Source of the DNA: Anaerobacillus alkalidiazotrophicus
GTDB taxonomy: Bacteria > Bacillota > Bacilli > Bacillales_H > Anaerobacillaceae
Direction of reading: 5' to 3'
DNA length: 64,000 nucleotides
Assembly: GCF_001866055.1 (NCBI RefSeq)
Contig: NZ_MLQS01000017.1
Span: 63,500 to 127,499, forward strand
The notes under the pieces were generated by a model. It was given only the letters and a program-made list of their open reading frames with translations, did not search any database and was not told the origin of the DNA. The translations under genes were made by a program, and so were the position numbers. Positions 8,541 to 17,369 of this stretch are shown in pieces (within the stretch, counting starts at the first letter, position 1; each line of letters opens with the position of its first letter).

Positions 8541-10193
8541 ATGAGAAACTATAAACATTTTTCCTATAGACCAACAACAATGGCTCCTAGTGGAATGGTC
8601 ACAAGCCCCCATTATTTAGCGACTCAAGCAGGGATGAATATACTACAAAACGGTGGAAATGCAATAGAAGCGGCTATTGCAGCAGCTGCATCCATTTCTG
8701 TCGTTTATCCACATATGAATGGTATTGGTGGAGATAATTTCTGGCTCGTCTATAATGCTAAAAAGCAAGAGTTAAAAGGGTTAAATGGTAGTGGACGTGC
8801 TGGAGAGTTAGCTACAATTGATTTCTATCAAAAACAAAAGTACGAAACTATTCCAGCTAGAGGCTATCTTTCGGCAAACACCGTTCCAGGGTCTGTAGCA
8901 GGTTGGGATCAAGCGTATCAATATTCAAAAAGTTATTTGGATGGAGATATACCTTGGTTAGAGCTTCTGCAACCAGCAATTAGCTATGCAAAGAATGGAT
9001 TTCCAGTAACGCCTAGCCAAGCTTATTGGACCAAGATAAATGCTGAAAAAAGTGATGAATTTAGAAATTTACAAAGATTTGATGAGTTTCAAAACATTTT
9101 CTTAAAAGAAAATGGCTTACTCTATCAAGCTGGAGAGTTAATGATGCAACACGACTTGGCGGTTACATTAGAGACAATTGCCAATGAAGGAAGTCGTGCA
9201 TTTTACCAAGGTTCGATTGGAAAACAAATTGTAGATGATCTACGATTAAATGGAGGTTTACTGACTGAAGAAGACTTTAGAAAGCATAGTTCTGATTGGG
9301 TTGAACCAATATCTGTTAATTATCGTGGATATACAGCGTATAATCTTCCACCTAATACACAAGGGTTGGCATCATTATCGATTTTAAACATTTTAAACCA
9401 ATTTGATCTAACTTGTATTGAGGAAGGTTCACCAGAATACATTCATCTAATCGTTGAAGCAACAAAGCTTGCTTTTTGTGATCGCGACCAATGGTTAACA
9501 GATCCTGACTTTTCTCACATACCTGTTGACGAACTAATATCTGAAAAAAGAGGCAAACAATTAGCGGCTAAAATTAACTTAGCTGAAACGCTAAGTATGG
9601 AAAAGCAGTTAGATCCAAAAGGAGATACAGTATGGCTCGGTGTAGTCGATCAATATGGAAATGCAGTCTCATTAATTCAAAGTATCTATCATGATTTCGG
9701 CTCTGGTATAATCCCAAAGGGAACTGGAGTATTGCTACAAAACCGAGGTAGTTTCTTCTCACTTAATCCAAATGATATTAATTGCTTGCAGCCAAATAAA
9801 CGAACCTTCCATACTCTTAATCCAGCGATGTTATTTCGTGGGAAATCTCCTTATCTAGTATATGGAACGATGGGAGGGGAAGGGCAACCACAAACACAGG
9901 CAGCACTTGTTACGAGAATTATTGATTACAATTACAGTATTCAAGCAGCAATTGAAGCGCCAAGATGGTTATATGGACGAACTTGGGGGGCAAATTCTAA
10001 TCGTTTAAAAATTGAATCTAGAATATCAAAGGAAGTTAGAAATGAACTACAAAAGAAAGGTCATTCCATAGAAGCTGTCGAAGAATTTACAGACATCATG
10101 GGTCACGCTGGTGTTATACTAATTGATGATGAAAACAATGTAAAATATGGTGGAGCGGATCCGCGTGGAGATGGGATTGCAATCGGTCACTAA
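8541..10193 (+). CDS. Gamma-glutamyltransferase-family Ntn hydrolase, possible oxamate amidohydrolase (HpxW-like)
   Basis: A 550-residue Ntn-hydrolase precursor, preceded by GGGGGAGA. The front half has the GGT pattern GMVTSPHYLATQAG, GGNAIEAAIAAAA and GIGGDNFWLVY. The self-cleavage Thr is residue 363 in KGDTVWLGVVDQ, followed by GNAVSLIQSIYHDFGSG, so a small subunit of about 188 residues is expected. It has no signal peptide, unlike secreted GGT. The DTxWL form and the 'IQSIY-FGSG' segment resemble cytoplasmic GGT-like enzymes such as HpxW, which hydrolyses oxamate in uric acid breakdown. Its place after allantoate and ureidoglycine genes supports that reading; glutathione or cephalosporin-acid hydrolysis remain alternatives. 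Confidence 0.8.
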   Translation: MRNYKHFSYRPTTMAPSGMVTSPHYLATQAGMNILQNGGNAIEAAIAAAASISVVYPHMNGIGGDNFWLVYNAKKQELKGLNGSGRAGELATIDFYQKQKYETIPARGYLSANTVPGSVAGWDQAYQYSKSYLDGDIPWLELLQPAISYAKNGFPVTPSQAYWTKINAEKSDEFRNLQRFDEFQNIFLKENGLLYQAGELMMQHDLAVTLETIANEGSRAFYQGSIGKQIVDDLRLNGGLLTEEDFRKHSSDWVEPISVNYRGYTAYNLPPNTQGLASLSILNILNQFDLTCIEEGSPEYIHLIVEATKLAFCDRDQWLTDPDFSHIPVDELISEKRGKQLAAKINLAETLSMEKQLDPKGDTVWLGVVDQYGNAVSLIQSIYHDFGSGIIPKGTGVLLQNRGSFFSLNPNDINCLQPNKRTFHTLNPAMLFRGKSPYLVYGTMGGEGQPQTQAALVTRIIDYNYSIQAAIEAPRWLYGRTWGANSNRLKIESRISKEVRNELQKKGHSIEAVEEFTDIMGHAGVILIDDENNVKYGGADPRGDGIAIGH

Positions 10194-10297
10194 TATAGTA
10201 ATCTTGTTTTTAAAATTATCGTTGTTAATATAAGCTTATGAAGAAATAATTGTAATAAGGTTAGGTCAAAATTACTCATGAAAGTGGGATTTTTTTC

Positions 10298-10876
10298 ATG
10301 AAAACTCTCGTAAATATTTTTATCGCATTTTTTAGATCAGGGATGTTAGGTTATGGTGGTGGTCCTTCTTCGATCCCACTCGTCCATAAAGAAGTTGTAG
10401 AAACGTTTAAATGGATGAGTGATGACGAATTTAGTGATGTACTTGCTATCGGGAACACTCTTCCAGGTCCGATAAACACAAAAATGGCAGGCTATATAGG
10501 GTATCGTGTTGCTGGTTTAACAGGAATGTTAACCGCTATTATTGCATCTATTGTTCCAACAATTATATTAATGATCGTCTTATTAACGTCTTTATCGAAA
10601 TTTAAAGATGAATCGTGGGTGGCGGGGATAACAAAAGGAGTCATTCCAGTTGTTGCCGTTATGCTAGCAGTTTTGGCGTGGCAATTTTTTCAAAAGTCAA
10701 AAGAAGGACTTGGATGGGGAATAAGTATTCTATTACTTGTTGCAAGTTTGTTGTTCATTGAATTTTTAAATATCCATCCTGGAATCGTTATCGCACTTTT
10801 ATTATCCTATGCACTACTTAAGCCTAACGCACCTACAAAAGACCATGGGCAAAAGGAAAGGAGTAACGTGCAATGA
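10298..10876 (+). CDS. chrA: Chromate transporter (CHR) family, short subunit 1
   Basis: A 192-residue membrane protein carrying one CHR domain: FFRSGMLGYGGGPSSIPLV at the start, the WM-x3-EFSDVLAIGNTLPGP loop, then four or five helices. Short-chain CHR proteins occur as adjacent pairs that together equal one full-length ChrA. It overlaps the second half by four bases (ATGA), so the two are made together. Characterised members export chromate; many homologues have no proven substrate. It follows the amide-degradation operon after about 100 bases without an obvious terminator, so it may be read with it. The RBS is weak (GTGGG). Confidence 0.85.
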   Translation: MKTLVNIFIAFFRSGMLGYGGGPSSIPLVHKEVVETFKWMSDDEFSDVLAIGNTLPGPINTKMAGYIGYRVAGLTGMLTAIIASIVPTIILMIVLLTSLSKFKDESWVAGITKGVIPVVAVMLAVLAWQFFQKSKEGLGWGISILLLVASLLFIEFLNIHPGIVIALLLSYALLKPNAPTKDHGQKERSNVQ

Positions 10877-11403
10877 TATATCTTCATATATTTTTAGCTT
10901 TCTTTATTCCAGGTATTGTAGGGTATGGTGGCGGCCCCTCCTCGATTCCGCTTATCCAATATGAAGTAGTGAACCGCTATCAATGGATGACAGTTGAAGA
11001 ATTTAGTGAGGTTCTAGCTTTAGGAAATGCATTGCCAGGTCCAATCGCTACGAAAATGTCAGGATATATCGGCTATGAAGTAGGTGGTGTGTTCGGGGCA
11101 TTTGTTGGAGTGTTTGCAACAGTTGCACCATCGTTATTACTGATGATTGTCTTACTTGGAATATTATATAAGTTTAAAGAATCACCGAAAGTGAAACGAA
11201 TGACAATGCTGATTCGGCCAACCATTGCGATTCTATTAGGAGTTCTTGCCTTTAGATTTATAGAAAGCTCAAACGTTGGTGTAGGTATTTGGCAAACAAT
11301 CATTCTATTGCTTGTCAGCTTTCTATTACTAGAGAAATGGAAGGTTCATCCAGCTCTCGTTATTTTATTAGGAATAGGATATGGAGCAATTTTTTTAAGT
11401 TGA
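10873..11403 (+). CDS. chrA: Chromate transporter (CHR) family, short subunit 2
   Basis: A 176-residue partner of the preceding gene, starting on the overlapping ATGA with AAAGGAG upstream. It repeats the CHR hallmark GYGGGPSSIPLIQYEVV, the EFSEVLALGNALPGPIATKMSGYIGYE loop and the hydrophobic tail. The two halves are clearly homologous, as in other Bacillus ywrA/ywrB-like pairs, and probably insert in opposite orientation to form an antiparallel dimer. The transported anion is not known; chromate is the default label. The location beside ureide/oxamate catabolism could mean an organic anion, but nothing in the sequence proves that. Confidence 0.85.
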   Translation: MIYLHIFLAFFIPGIVGYGGGPSSIPLIQYEVVNRYQWMTVEEFSEVLALGNALPGPIATKMSGYIGYEVGGVFGAFVGVFATVAPSLLLMIVLLGILYKFKESPKVKRMTMLIRPTIAILLGVLAFRFIESSNVGVGIWQTIILLLVSFLLLEKWKVHPALVILLGIGYGAIFLS

Positions 11404-11410
11404 ATGAATG

Positions 11411-11445
11411 ACACACGAGGATTATAAATTCTTGTGTGTTTTTTC
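11411..11445 (+). terminator. Rho-independent terminator after the CHR pair
   Basis: A nine-base stem ACACACGAG/CTTGTGTGT (one G:T pair) is followed by a T-rich tail, directly after the stop at 11403. Confidence 0.88.
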
Positions 11446-11581
11446 TTTTCTAAAATATTGTTGTAACGTTGCCTAAAAATAAGTTCAGTACCCCATACTA
11501 GTAATAGTTACAGTTTTTGGATTGTTAAAAATGACAACAACCCCCTTGCCAAAATGCACTTTTCTTTAAATGGAATAATGA

Positions 11582-11599
11582 TTGTAAACGCTTTATTAT
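11582..11599 (+). promoter_or_regulatory. CcpA-site-like promoter element upstream of mtlA
   Basis: TTGTAAACGCTTTATTAT lies 38 bases before the mtlA start. The same 18-mer with one change (C to G) stands at 13200-13217 upstream of mtlR. The TGTAAACGCT core matches the left part of the catabolite-response element (TGWAANCGNTNWCA), but the last two bases do not fit. The T/A-rich end could serve as a -10. It is read as a shared control site for the two mannitol promoters, with CcpA or MtlR as candidate binders. Confidence 0.45.
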
Positions 11600-11636
11600 A
11601 AAAAGTGTAAGAAACATATATTGAAAGGGGAACTAA

Positions 11637-13061
11637 ATGATGAATAATACAAGTTCAAATAAAGGTTTCAGAGTTAAAGTTCAGCGTTTTGGAAGTTACT
11701 TAAGTGGTATGATCATGCCGAATATCGGGGCATTTATTGCATGGGGTCTTATAACGGCATTATTTATTCCTACTGGTTGGTTACCAAATGAAAGTTTAGC
11801 AGAACTAGTCGGACCAATGATCATTTATTTATTGCCATTATTGATAGGATACACTGGTGGTAAGATGATTTATGATGTTCGTGGTGGTGTAGTTGGTGCA
11901 ACAGCAACAATGGGTGTTATTGTTGGTGCGGATATCCCGATGTTTTTAGGGGCAATGGTTATGGGTCCTCTTGGTGGATATTTAATTAAGAAGTTCGACC
12001 AAAAGATTGATGGGAAAGTTAGACAAGGCTTTGAAATGTTAGTGAATAATTTTTCTGCGGGAATTCTAGCAGGGATATTAACGTTAGTAGCATTTAAAGC
12101 AGTAGGTCCAGTAGTATTAGGATTAAATACGTTTCTAGCATCTGGGGTAGAAGCAATTATTGGAGCAGGTTTATTACCAATAGCAAGTATTTTTATTGAG
12201 CCAGCAAAGGTCTTATTCTTAAATAATGCAATTAATCATGGTATTTTAAGTCCGATTGGAATCGAACAAGCAGCACAAACGGGTAAATCTATTCTATTTT
12301 TACTTGAAACAAATCCAGGTCCTGGACTTGGAATCTTGTTAGCGTATATGGTATTTGGGAAAGGAATGGCAAAACAATCTTCATCTGGAGCAGCAATCAT
12401 TCATTTCTTCGGTGGTATTCATGAAATTTACTTCCCATATATTTTAATGAAGCCTGCGTTAATTATTGCAGCAATTGCAGGTGGGGCAAGTGGTGTCTTT
12501 ACATTTAACCTTTTTAGTGCTGGATTAGTAGCAGCTCCATCACCTGGTAGTATTTTCGCGTTAGTGGCAATGACACCTAGAGGAGATTACTTTGCTGTAT
12601 TATCAGGTGTTGTTGTTGCAACAGCAGTTTCATTTGTAATATCTTCATTAATCTTAAAGGCAAGCAAACAAAATGAAGAGACAAACGATTTAGCTAATGC
12701 AGCTGAAAAGATGCAAGGAATGAAAGGGAAAAAAAGTGAAACAGCTGCTTCTTTAGTGAAAGAAGAGACAAAAGAAATTAATAAAGAGAATGTTCGTAAG
12801 GTTATCTTTGCATGTGATGCAGGAATGGGTTCAAGTGCAATGGGAGCTTCAGTTCTCAAAAATAAATTCAAAAAAGCCGGACTAGATATTACAGTTTCAA
12901 ATACGTCAATTAATAATCTACCTGCAGATGCTGATCTTGTTGTTACTCATCAAGATTTAACAGATCGAGCTAAGGCGAAGTTACCAAACGCTCAACATAT
13001 TTCTGTAGAAAATTTCTTAAATAGTCCAAAATATGATGAACTAGTTGAGAATCTTAAATAA
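11637..13061 (+). CDS. mtlA: Mannitol-specific PTS enzyme IICB
   Basis: A 474-residue PTS permease with GAAAGGGG upstream. The first 345 or so residues form the mannitol EIIC domain (FGSYLSGMIMPNIGAFIAWGL, GGIHEIYFPYILMKP with the substrate-binding GIHE loop). A linker rich in Lys and Glu leads to the EIIB domain, whose phosphorylated Cys lies in VIFACDAGMGSSAMGAS. It has no fused EIIA, so it needs the separate MtlF encoded at 15414. It imports mannitol as mannitol-1-phosphate. It forms the mtl locus with mtlR, mtlF and mtlD but has its own promoter element upstream and a terminator after it. Confidence 0.95.
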   Translation: MMNNTSSNKGFRVKVQRFGSYLSGMIMPNIGAFIAWGLITALFIPTGWLPNESLAELVGPMIIYLLPLLIGYTGGKMIYDVRGGVVGATATMGVIVGADIPMFLGAMVMGPLGGYLIKKFDQKIDGKVRQGFEMLVNNFSAGILAGILTLVAFKAVGPVVLGLNTFLASGVEAIIGAGLLPIASIFIEPAKVLFLNNAINHGILSPIGIEQAAQTGKSILFLLETNPGPGLGILLAYMVFGKGMAKQSSSGAAIIHFFGGIHEIYFPYILMKPALIIAAIAGGASGVFTFNLFSAGLVAAPSPGSIFALVAMTPRGDYFAVLSGVVVATAVSFVISSLILKASKQNEETNDLANAAEKMQGMKGKKSETAASLVKEETKEINKENVRKVIFACDAGMGSSAMGASVLKNKFKKAGLDITVSNTSINNLPADADLVVTHQDLTDRAKAKLPNAQHISVENFLNSPKYDELVENLK

Positions 13062-13070
13062 ATGAAAAAA

Positions 13071-13107
13071 TAGGAAAGAGTTTCTACAGCTCTTTTCTAT
13101 TTTTTTC
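13071..13107 (+). terminator. Rho-independent terminator between mtlA and mtlR
   Basis: Stem TAGGAAAGAG/CTCTTTTCTA with one wobble pair, followed by TTTTTTT. It separates mtlA from the mtlRFD unit and suggests separate tuning of permease and regulator/enzyme levels. Confidence 0.82.
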
Positions 13108-13199
13108 GTCCTCTTTTGTATAGTGAAAAATAAAAACTAATTAAAAAATGTCAACAATGCTTTAGACGAAAACAGGTTTTCCTTTTGTTGTGGTAGTGG

Positions 13200-13217
13200 T
13201 TGTAAACGGTTTATTAT
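13200..13217 (+). promoter_or_regulatory. CcpA-site-like promoter element upstream of mtlR
   Basis: TTGTAAACGGTTTATTAT, the twin of the element before mtlA (17 of 18 bases identical), lies 77 bases before the mtlR start. It is a candidate common operator and -10 region. Confidence 0.42.
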
Positions 13218-13293
13218 TAACTTGTAAGAATAAAGTTTAATTTTGTCACAAAAAATAGTAGGGCATATGGTCGAAGAAAATGGAGTGATGGCA

Positions 13294-15411
13294 ATGTATA
13301 TTTCTGCTAGAGAAAGACAAATACTTGAAACTTTACTTACGAGAGCTGAAGGTATTACTGTTAAGGAAATTGCTGACCGAATTGATGTAAGTGTTCGTAC
13401 AATTCATAGAGATTTAAAGGGAGTCGAAGATATTTTAAAAGAATATGACTTAACATTATTAAAAAAATCTGGGTTAGGGATACAAGTGAATGGTAGCACG
13501 GAAAGTATTGAGGAGCTACAATTGTTTCTCTTTAATTTATCCCATAATGAATATACTCCAGAAGAACGCCAGACGGTCATATTTTGTACCTTACTAGAAG
13601 CAACTGAACCAATCAAACTGATTTCCTTAGCAAATGATTTAAACGTAACCATTGCTACGGTAAGTAACGATTTGACAAAGTTAGAAGAGCGACTGAATAG
13701 ATTTGACCTATCCTTGATCCGAAAAAGAGGCTATGGTGTTGAAATCTTTGGAAGTGAATCATCAAAGCGAAGAGCAATGAGTAGTATCATTTCGCAAAAT
13801 GTTAATGAATTTGAATTATTATCACTTGTTAGAGAAAACATACAAAGAAAATCAACCCATCAAGTAACTTCTGCTTCAGAAAGGTTATTAGGATTAGTTG
13901 AAAAGAAAAAGTTATTAATTGTGGAAAAGGTGCTCGAAGAAATAAATAACGAATTACCCTATTCCATTGCTGATAGTGCCTATATTGGATTGGTTGTTCA
14001 CCTTTCATTAGCCATCGAGCGAATTATGCAAGGAGAAAACATTCAAATTGATCAAGGTTATTTAGGAAGATTGAAAGACACAGTTGAGTATAGTATCGCC
14101 GAAAAGATCATAGAAAAATTGCAAAAAGTATATGAAATAGATATTCCTGAAGCAGAAACTGGATATATTACTATGCATTTAAGAGGAGCAAAACTTAGAC
14201 ACGATAAGGAATTCTTATTAGAAGATAGTAGTTTTAACATTGCAATAAAAGCAAAAAGCCTTATCGACTACGTTGAAAAATATCTAGATAAGGATTTATC
14301 AAATAATCATTCACTTTTTCAAGGTTTAATTGCTCACTTACGGCCTGCCCTTTATCGGATAAAACAACATATGGGGATTAGTAATCCGCTATTAGAAAAA
14401 ATAAAATCCGACTATTCAGATTTGTTTACTATTGTAAAAGAGGGGACAGAAAAGGTTTTTCCACATTTAACTATTCCAGATGAAGAGGTTGGCTATTTAG
14501 TTCTTCACTTCGGATCAGTGTTAATAAGTAGAAAAACAAAAGAAAATGTAAAAGCACTAATCATTTGTTCTAGTGGAATTGGTACCTCTAAAATGTTAGC
14601 AAATAGAATTCAACAAGAAATACCAAATCTTAAGGATTTACAAAATATATCGTTGTTTGACATTAGAAACTATGATTTACGTGAATATGATTTGGTTATT
14701 TCTACGATTGATTCACCAGATTTACCAAAAGATTATATTCTCGTCAGCCCCATATTAACAGAGTCTGAAATAGAATTGATTAAATCACGGATAACTGAGC
14801 AAGGTAGTCAACTAGTAGCAAAGGATCATACTAATGTTTTTAAAGATGTCTCCCTCTATGACACAAAAAAGACGTTACAAAAACTACACAACATAAAAGT
14901 ATACTCTGACGTAATTGTGACATTATTAGAGGGCTTTGAAATAGTAGAAATAAATCAAATTTTACCCATACAAGAAGTGTTAACTACTGTTTGTCAACAC
15001 TTAAATAAACTAGATGTAATTAATGAAACTCCAATAGTTGTAAGCGCTTTACTCGAGAGAGAACGTGTAGGGGGGTTAGGGATACCTGATACGAACATGG
15101 CTTTATTTCATACGCGAAATGATCACGTCTTAATACCATCATTTAAAATCATTAATCTTAGTAGTCCTATGAGTTTAAAAGGGATGGATCAAAGTCAGAT
15201 TGACGTAGACAATATATTGCTATTACTTTCACCGTTAAATTCCACGCAGCAAGTGCTAGAGGTGTTGAGTTATATAAGTGCATTAATTATTGAAGATGAA
15301 AAGAGTGTGGAAATTTTTCAATCAAAGAATAAGAACTTACTTTCTGCACATTTAACATCAAAATTCGAACAATTTATATATGAAAAAATTAACGAAAACA
15401 GGAGTGTTTAA
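13294..15411 (+). CDS. mtlR: Mannitol operon transcriptional activator, PRD-containing
   Basis: A 705-residue PTS-regulated activator. The start at 13294 (MYISARERQILETLL) has GGAG eight bases upstream and aligns with the start I recall for Bacillus MtlR; a longer frame from TTG 13243 has no RBS. Domains in order: an HTH of about 80 residues with TVKEIADRIDVSVRTIHRDLK, a second winged helix (ISLANDLNVTIATVSNDL), two PTS regulation domains with His residues in VVHLSLAIER, MHLRGAKLRH and LVLHFGS, a gat-like EIIB domain (LIICSSGIGTSKMLA) and an EIIA-like end. Phosphorylation by EI/HPr and MtlF/MtlA is known to set activity in this family. It lies between mtlA and mtlF. Confidence 0.93.
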   Translation: MYISARERQILETLLTRAEGITVKEIADRIDVSVRTIHRDLKGVEDILKEYDLTLLKKSGLGIQVNGSTESIEELQLFLFNLSHNEYTPEERQTVIFCTLLEATEPIKLISLANDLNVTIATVSNDLTKLEERLNRFDLSLIRKRGYGVEIFGSESSKRRAMSSIISQNVNEFELLSLVRENIQRKSTHQVTSASERLLGLVEKKKLLIVEKVLEEINNELPYSIADSAYIGLVVHLSLAIERIMQGENIQIDQGYLGRLKDTVEYSIAEKIIEKLQKVYEIDIPEAETGYITMHLRGAKLRHDKEFLLEDSSFNIAIKAKSLIDYVEKYLDKDLSNNHSLFQGLIAHLRPALYRIKQHMGISNPLLEKIKSDYSDLFTIVKEGTEKVFPHLTIPDEEVGYLVLHFGSVLISRKTKENVKALIICSSGIGTSKMLANRIQQEIPNLKDLQNISLFDIRNYDLREYDLVISTIDSPDLPKDYILVSPILTESEIELIKSRITEQGSQLVAKDHTNVFKDVSLYDTKKTLQKLHNIKVYSDVIVTLLEGFEIVEINQILPIQEVLTTVCQHLNKLDVINETPIVVSALLERERVGGLGIPDTNMALFHTRNDHVLIPSFKIINLSSPMSLKGMDQSQIDVDNILLLLSPLNSTQQVLEVLSYISALIIEDEKSVEIFQSKNKNLLSAHLTSKFEQFIYEKINENRSV

Positions 15412-15413
15412 CT

Positions 15414-15851
15414 ATGACATTATCAATTTTACCTAAAGAAAATATTTTATTAAACGCAGAAGTAGCTAATAAAAAAGAGGCAATTCAATTAGTTGGAAGC
15501 ATTTTGGAGAAAAATGGTTATGTTAATTCAGATTATATCGATCAAATGTTTTTACGTGAGGAATTATCATCAACCTATATGGGGAATTACGTGGCTATTC
15601 CTCATGGTACAGATGAAGCTAAGAAGTCAGTAAAAGAAACTGGTATTGCGATTGTACAAGTACCAAATGGTGTAGATTTCGGAAATGGAAATATCGTAAA
15701 GCTATTTATTGGCTTAGCCGGAAAAGACAATGAACATCTCGAGATCCTTTCACAAATCGCAATTGTATGTTCTGAAGAAGAAAATGTGATCAAAATTATT
15801 AATTCAGACTCAAAAGAAGAGATCTTATCAATTTTTGAAGAGGTGAACTAA
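15414..15851 (+). CDS. mtlF: Mannitol-specific PTS enzyme IIA
   Basis: A 145-residue cytoplasmic phosphocarrier. It starts two bases after the mtlR stop, with AACAGGAG upstream. The active His is in YMGNYVAIPHGTDEAKK, and the family pattern GNGNIVKLFIGLAGKDNEHLEIL follows. It passes phosphate from HPr to the EIIB domain of MtlA. Length matches separate MtlF proteins of Bacillus. The gene touches mtlD: the mtlD ATG follows its stop codon directly. Confidence 0.95.
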   Translation: MTLSILPKENILLNAEVANKKEAIQLVGSILEKNGYVNSDYIDQMFLREELSSTYMGNYVAIPHGTDEAKKSVKETGIAIVQVPNGVDFGNGNIVKLFIGLAGKDNEHLEILSQIAIVCSEEENVIKIINSDSKEEILSIFEEVN

Positions 15852-17012
15852 ATGTTAGCATTACATTTTGGAGCGGGGAATATCGGTAGAGGGTTTATTG
15901 GGAGTTTATTATATCAATCTGGTTACAAAACATGCTTCGTTGATGTAAATAAAGAAATTGTTGATTTAATAAATGATAGAAAAGAATATCGAATTGTTTT
16001 AGCTGAAAAGTCTCGGGAGGAACTTATCGTTAAGGATGTTGAAGCCATCAATAGCCAGTTGGATCCAGAGAAGGTCATTGAGGCAATTGTACATGCTGAT
16101 TTAGTGACGACTGCTGTTGGTCCAAGCATACTTCCATTGATTTCAGGTCTTATTGCCGAAGGTCTAAAAAAAAGGTTAACGAAAAACCGTAAATCATTGA
16201 ATATTATTGCTTGCGAAAATATGGTTGGTGGTAGTACGTTTCTAGAAGAAAAAGTGTATGAAAAGATTAGTGACGATGAGAAAGAAGCATTTAAACAATA
16301 TTTTGCATTTCCAAATGCTGCTGTCGACAGAATTGTACCGAACCAATCAAATGAGGATAAATTGATGGTGATGGTTGAACCTTTCTTTGAGTGGGTTGTA
16401 GATGAAACACAGATGATAGGTGAAAGACCAGAAATAACTGGTATTACGTATGTTAAGGGATTAAACCCTTATATTGAACGAAAATTATTTACGATGAATA
16501 CTGGCCATACGACTGCTGCTTATTTAGGCTATTATTCTGGTATAGATACAATCAATGAAACTATGAAAATAGCAGCTATTAGAGACCTTGTTGAAAATAC
16601 AATCAATGAAACTGGTGAATTATTAATAAAAAAATATCAATTTGATCGTGAGGTTCATTCAAACTATATAAAAAAAATTATGGAGCGTTTTTCAAACCCG
16701 TTTATTATTGACGAAGTAACAAGAGTTGGACGTTCACCACTTAGAAAACTAGGACCAAATGATAGATTTTTAAGCCCTGCTAAGCAATTTGTTGAAATGG
16801 TAGGAGAAGAACCTATCTTTCTAGCTAAAGGTATAGCTGCAACCCTATTATACGATCATACAAATGATGAGGAAGCAATGGAATTACAAGCAACAATAAA
16901 ACAAGAAGGAATAGAAGCAGCGATTGAAAAATATACAAAGTTATCAAAAGACAGTACATTGGTAAACCTTATCGTCAAACAATATTATACGCTAAAAGAT
17001 AATAAGTATTAA
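15852..17012 (+). CDS. mtlD: Mannitol-1-phosphate 5-dehydrogenase
   Basis: A 386-residue enzyme that turns mannitol-1-phosphate into fructose-6-phosphate using NAD. The N-terminal LHFGAGNIGRGFIG is the Rossmann NAD loop of this polyol dehydrogenase family. The VKGLNPYIERKLFTMNTGHTTAAYLGYYSG region holds the family's catalytic Lys and conserved Asn/Thr/His. The start directly abuts the mtlF stop, so it is translationally coupled, with GAAGAGGTG as RBS. It closes the mannitol pathway, and a strong terminator follows. Confidence 0.95.
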   Translation: MLALHFGAGNIGRGFIGSLLYQSGYKTCFVDVNKEIVDLINDRKEYRIVLAEKSREELIVKDVEAINSQLDPEKVIEAIVHADLVTTAVGPSILPLISGLIAEGLKKRLTKNRKSLNIIACENMVGGSTFLEEKVYEKISDDEKEAFKQYFAFPNAAVDRIVPNQSNEDKLMVMVEPFFEWVVDETQMIGERPEITGITYVKGLNPYIERKLFTMNTGHTTAAYLGYYSGIDTINETMKIAAIRDLVENTINETGELLIKKYQFDREVHSNYIKKIMERFSNPFIIDEVTRVGRSPLRKLGPNDRFLSPAKQFVEMVGEEPIFLAKGIAATLLYDHTNDEEAMELQATIKQEGIEAAIEKYTKLSKDSTLVNLIVKQYYTLKDNKY

Positions 17013-17017
17013 TTTAA

Positions 17018-17058
17018 ATCAAACCAGCCTTCAACAAAATGTTGAAGGCTGGTTTGAT
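17018..17058. terminator. Strong hairpin terminator after mtlD
   Basis: A perfect stem of about 18 bases, from ATCAAACCAGCC through CAACA and back, with an AAA loop, begins six bases after the mtlD stop. The T tract is short (TTTGATTTT), so the strength comes from the stem. Confidence 0.85.
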
Positions 17059-17369
17059 TTTACTTCCTTATTATGTTTATAAGTAAGGTGGCTAGTTATG
17101 AAAAGGGGGATTTTTTATTGTTCAAAGATAAGAAATTATAAATTTCTAACTTGAAAACTGTCTAGCGCAAACAGCCTATGAGCTTTGAAAATTCCCTTTA
17201 TTGACAACGTTATCAGTTTATATTATTGTTAATTTAACCCATTTCGAAATTTTCAAAATCTATTAGTATACCAAAAAGTTGGAAACGCTTAAAATTATGT
17301 AAATGTATCTTTTTCTGGGTTGACGTCTAATCAAAGTATGAAATAAAAGAAGATATGGAGGATAATTTC
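17059..17369 (+). other. Non-coding gap upstream of the transaldolase gene with a repeat-C fragment
   Basis: No gene is seen. At 17138-17172 lies the left end of repeat family C (TATAAATTTCTAACTTG, then AAACTGTCTAGC), truncated soon after. TTGACA at 17198-17203 could be a -35. A weak catabolite-site-like TGGAAACGCTTAAA is at 17280-17293. The RBS TATGGAGG leads into the next gene. Confidence 0.45.
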
